DNA of 64,000 nucleotides from Sedimenticola sp. Its GTDB lineage: Bacteria > Pseudomonadota > Gammaproteobacteria > Chromatiales > Chromatiaceae. The translations under genes and the position numbers were made by a program. A model generated the notes under the pieces. It saw nothing but the letters and a program-made list of their open reading frames with translations, was not told the origin of the DNA and made no database searches. The stretch lies in contig JALSQZ010000199.1 in the NCBI GenBank assembly GCA_026985055.1, forward strand, positions 48,909-112,908, written 5' to 3'. This document shows positions 62,495 through 64,000 of the stretch, one piece after another (within the stretch, counting starts at the first letter, position 1; every line of letters starts with the position of its first letter).

Positions 62495-64000
62495 GTGTCC
62501 CGTTCCCTCATCCTGCTCAGATCCCCTTTCCTGCTTATATGGCTTCTCGCCTTTTCGCATACCATATTGGCCGGTCAGCAGACCCTGGTTCTCCAGCAAG
62601 GCTTGGAGGACTATACGGGCGCAGCCGACGCCTATGTCCGGGAGGATGACTGGGGCAGACCCGTCCAGTACACCCGCAACTACGGCCGTTCAGAACGGCT
62701 GAAGATTTCCTATCACGCCGAGAACAGTCCGCTGTTGCGCTTCGATCTGGGTGACCTGCCCGCCGGCGCGACTATCGTCTCCGCCACCCTCTCGCTCTAC
62801 AATGTCACCCAGAGCGAGGGCACGCGGAGTATACGGCTGCACCGGGTGCTTCGTGACTGGCATGCGGGGAACCGGGACAACGCCGTCATCGATACCCCCG
62901 GTGCGTATGGGGTCACCGGCCTGAAGGCTTTCGACTACTACCCAGGAGAGGGCGAGGACGTCCTGTGGCACGCCATCGGCATGCAGCCCGGCAGTGACCT
63001 GGCCACTACCGCAGAGAGCGCCACTCCGGTGGGCGGCGTCGGCTGGTACGACTGGGACCTGACCGCGTTGGTCAGGGCCTGGACCGATGGCACACCCAAC
63101 TATGGCATCACCTTGCGCGACCCCGACGACTGGGAACCGCGCAACGCCCGCCGTGCCTTCCTTTCCAGCGACTACGCGGATGACCCCAGCCTGCGGCCCA
63201 AGCTCACCATCGTGTACGAAGCAGCGCAGGGGGGTGGTGGAGACACCGCATTTCCGCCGGAGCACTATCCCACGGCCGCCCATCCGAGGTTGTGGCTCAC
63301 GGCCGAGCGCCTGGCGGCCTTTGAGCAGGCGCGGAGCCTAGACACGCCCCAGTGGAAGGCGTTCAAGCAGACCTGCGACAATCTCATCGACGACAATCCG
63401 AACAACGACATCTGGAACCTCGACCGGCAGCCCCAGGGGGGCGCCGCGCCCCTGGCCCTCATGTACCAGCTTACCGGGGACGCCCGATACGCCGAGCGCG
63501 CCCTGGAGCTGATGGACGCCGTGCGCGACGACCAGGTCCCCGACCACGCCAATTACCACTACCTGGCGCTGGCCTATGACTGGCTCTACGACTATCCAGG
63601 CATGAGCGAGCAGCGCAAGCAGGCCTATCGCCAGAAGATGATCAATATCAGCGACAGCTATTGGAATGGCTACAACGGCGGCGGAACCCATACCTCCAAC
63701 GGCGATTCGGACCTCAATCTCGAGACCGGCATGGTCCACCTGGTGCTGGGCGCGGCGATTTTTGGAGAAGACGAGCGCGCGCTGGACCTGCTCGAACGTG
63801 GATGGCAGGGATGGACGCAGGGCTATGGCGGCTTTGGCACGGCCCCGCCCCGGTTGTCCAACAGCGACTATCTCCGCCGCGCCCTGGGCGGAGTCTATCC
63901 CACGGGTCACTCCTACTTCCCGGGCGTCGAAAGCGTAGGCATCAGCGGTTACTGGATGACGCTGGCCACCGCCTGTCACTACGATGTGACCGCCGAGCAC
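62495..64000 (+). CDS. Secreted DNRLRE-domain protein with alginate-lyase/heparinase-like region, truncated at window edge
   Basis: GTG start after aggagg; 502 codons open to the edge; signal peptide; ADAYVREDDWGR...LLRFDLGDLPAGATIVSATLSLYNV; HPRLWLTAERLAAFEQ...YHYLALAYDWLYDY. Confidence 0.82.
   Translation, partial: MSRSLILLRSPFLLIWLLAFSHTILAGQQTLVLQQGLEDYTGAADAYVREDDWGRPVQYTRNYGRSERLKISYHAENSPLLRFDLGDLPAGATIVSATLSLYNVTQSEGTRSIRLHRVLRDWHAGNRDNAVIDTPGAYGVTGLKAFDYYPGEGEDVLWHAIGMQPGSDLATTAESATPVGGVGWYDWDLTALVRAWTDGTPNYGITLRDPDDWEPRNARRAFLSSDYADDPSLRPKLTIVYEAAQGGGGDTAFPPEHYPTAAHPRLWLTAERLAAFEQARSLDTPQWKAFKQTCDNLIDDNPNNDIWNLDRQPQGGAAPLALMYQLTGDARYAERALELMDAVRDDQVPDHANYHYLALAYDWLYDYPGMSEQRKQAYRQKMINISDSYWNGYNGGGTHTSNGDSDLNLETGMVHLVLGAAIFGEDERALDLLERGWQGWTQGYGGFGTAPPRLSNSDYLRRALGGVYPTGHSYFPGVESVGISGYWMTLATACHYDVTAEH

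Overview
The window is 64 kb of a gammaproteobacterial-type chromosome, mostly housekeeping genes. Recognisable conserved blocks are rpsP-rimM-trmD-rplS; a MoxR/DUF58/BatA/BatB-C/BatD locus; rpoS-nlpD-DedA-pcm-surE; truD-ispF-der-bamB-yfgM-hisS-rodZ-pilW-rlmN; ppx; hemH; an RND pump; and sthA. I saw no rRNA, tRNA, CRISPR array or transposase gene. Observations beyond routine annotation: (1) a tightly packed operon at about 15.4-21.0 kb with a glutamate/cysteine-sulfinate decarboxylase-like enzyme, a cysteine-dioxygenase-like cupin, two different ATP-grasp ligases and an MFS transporter, which looks like an undescribed sulfur amino acid or small-peptide pathway; (2) three copies of a ~243-bp MITE-like element with terminal inverted repeats, CTAG/TA target context in two copies, and compensatory changes in its hairpin and TIRs; one copy supplies the start region of the MFS ORF; (3) a second ~201-bp TIR element with a 4-bp target duplication, inserted against the ispF start codon and providing a Shine-Dalgarno-like sequence; (4) a modular multi-hairpin intergenic repeat of ~150 bp (seven near-complete copies plus partial modules); (5) a ~285-bp 9-bp tandem repeat encoding a Gln/Asn-rich tract in BatB/C; (6) a 1.5-kb GTG-initiated ORF running off the right edge that is absent from the supplied ORF track. 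All calls come from reading the sequence and the ORF translations; no database search was run.
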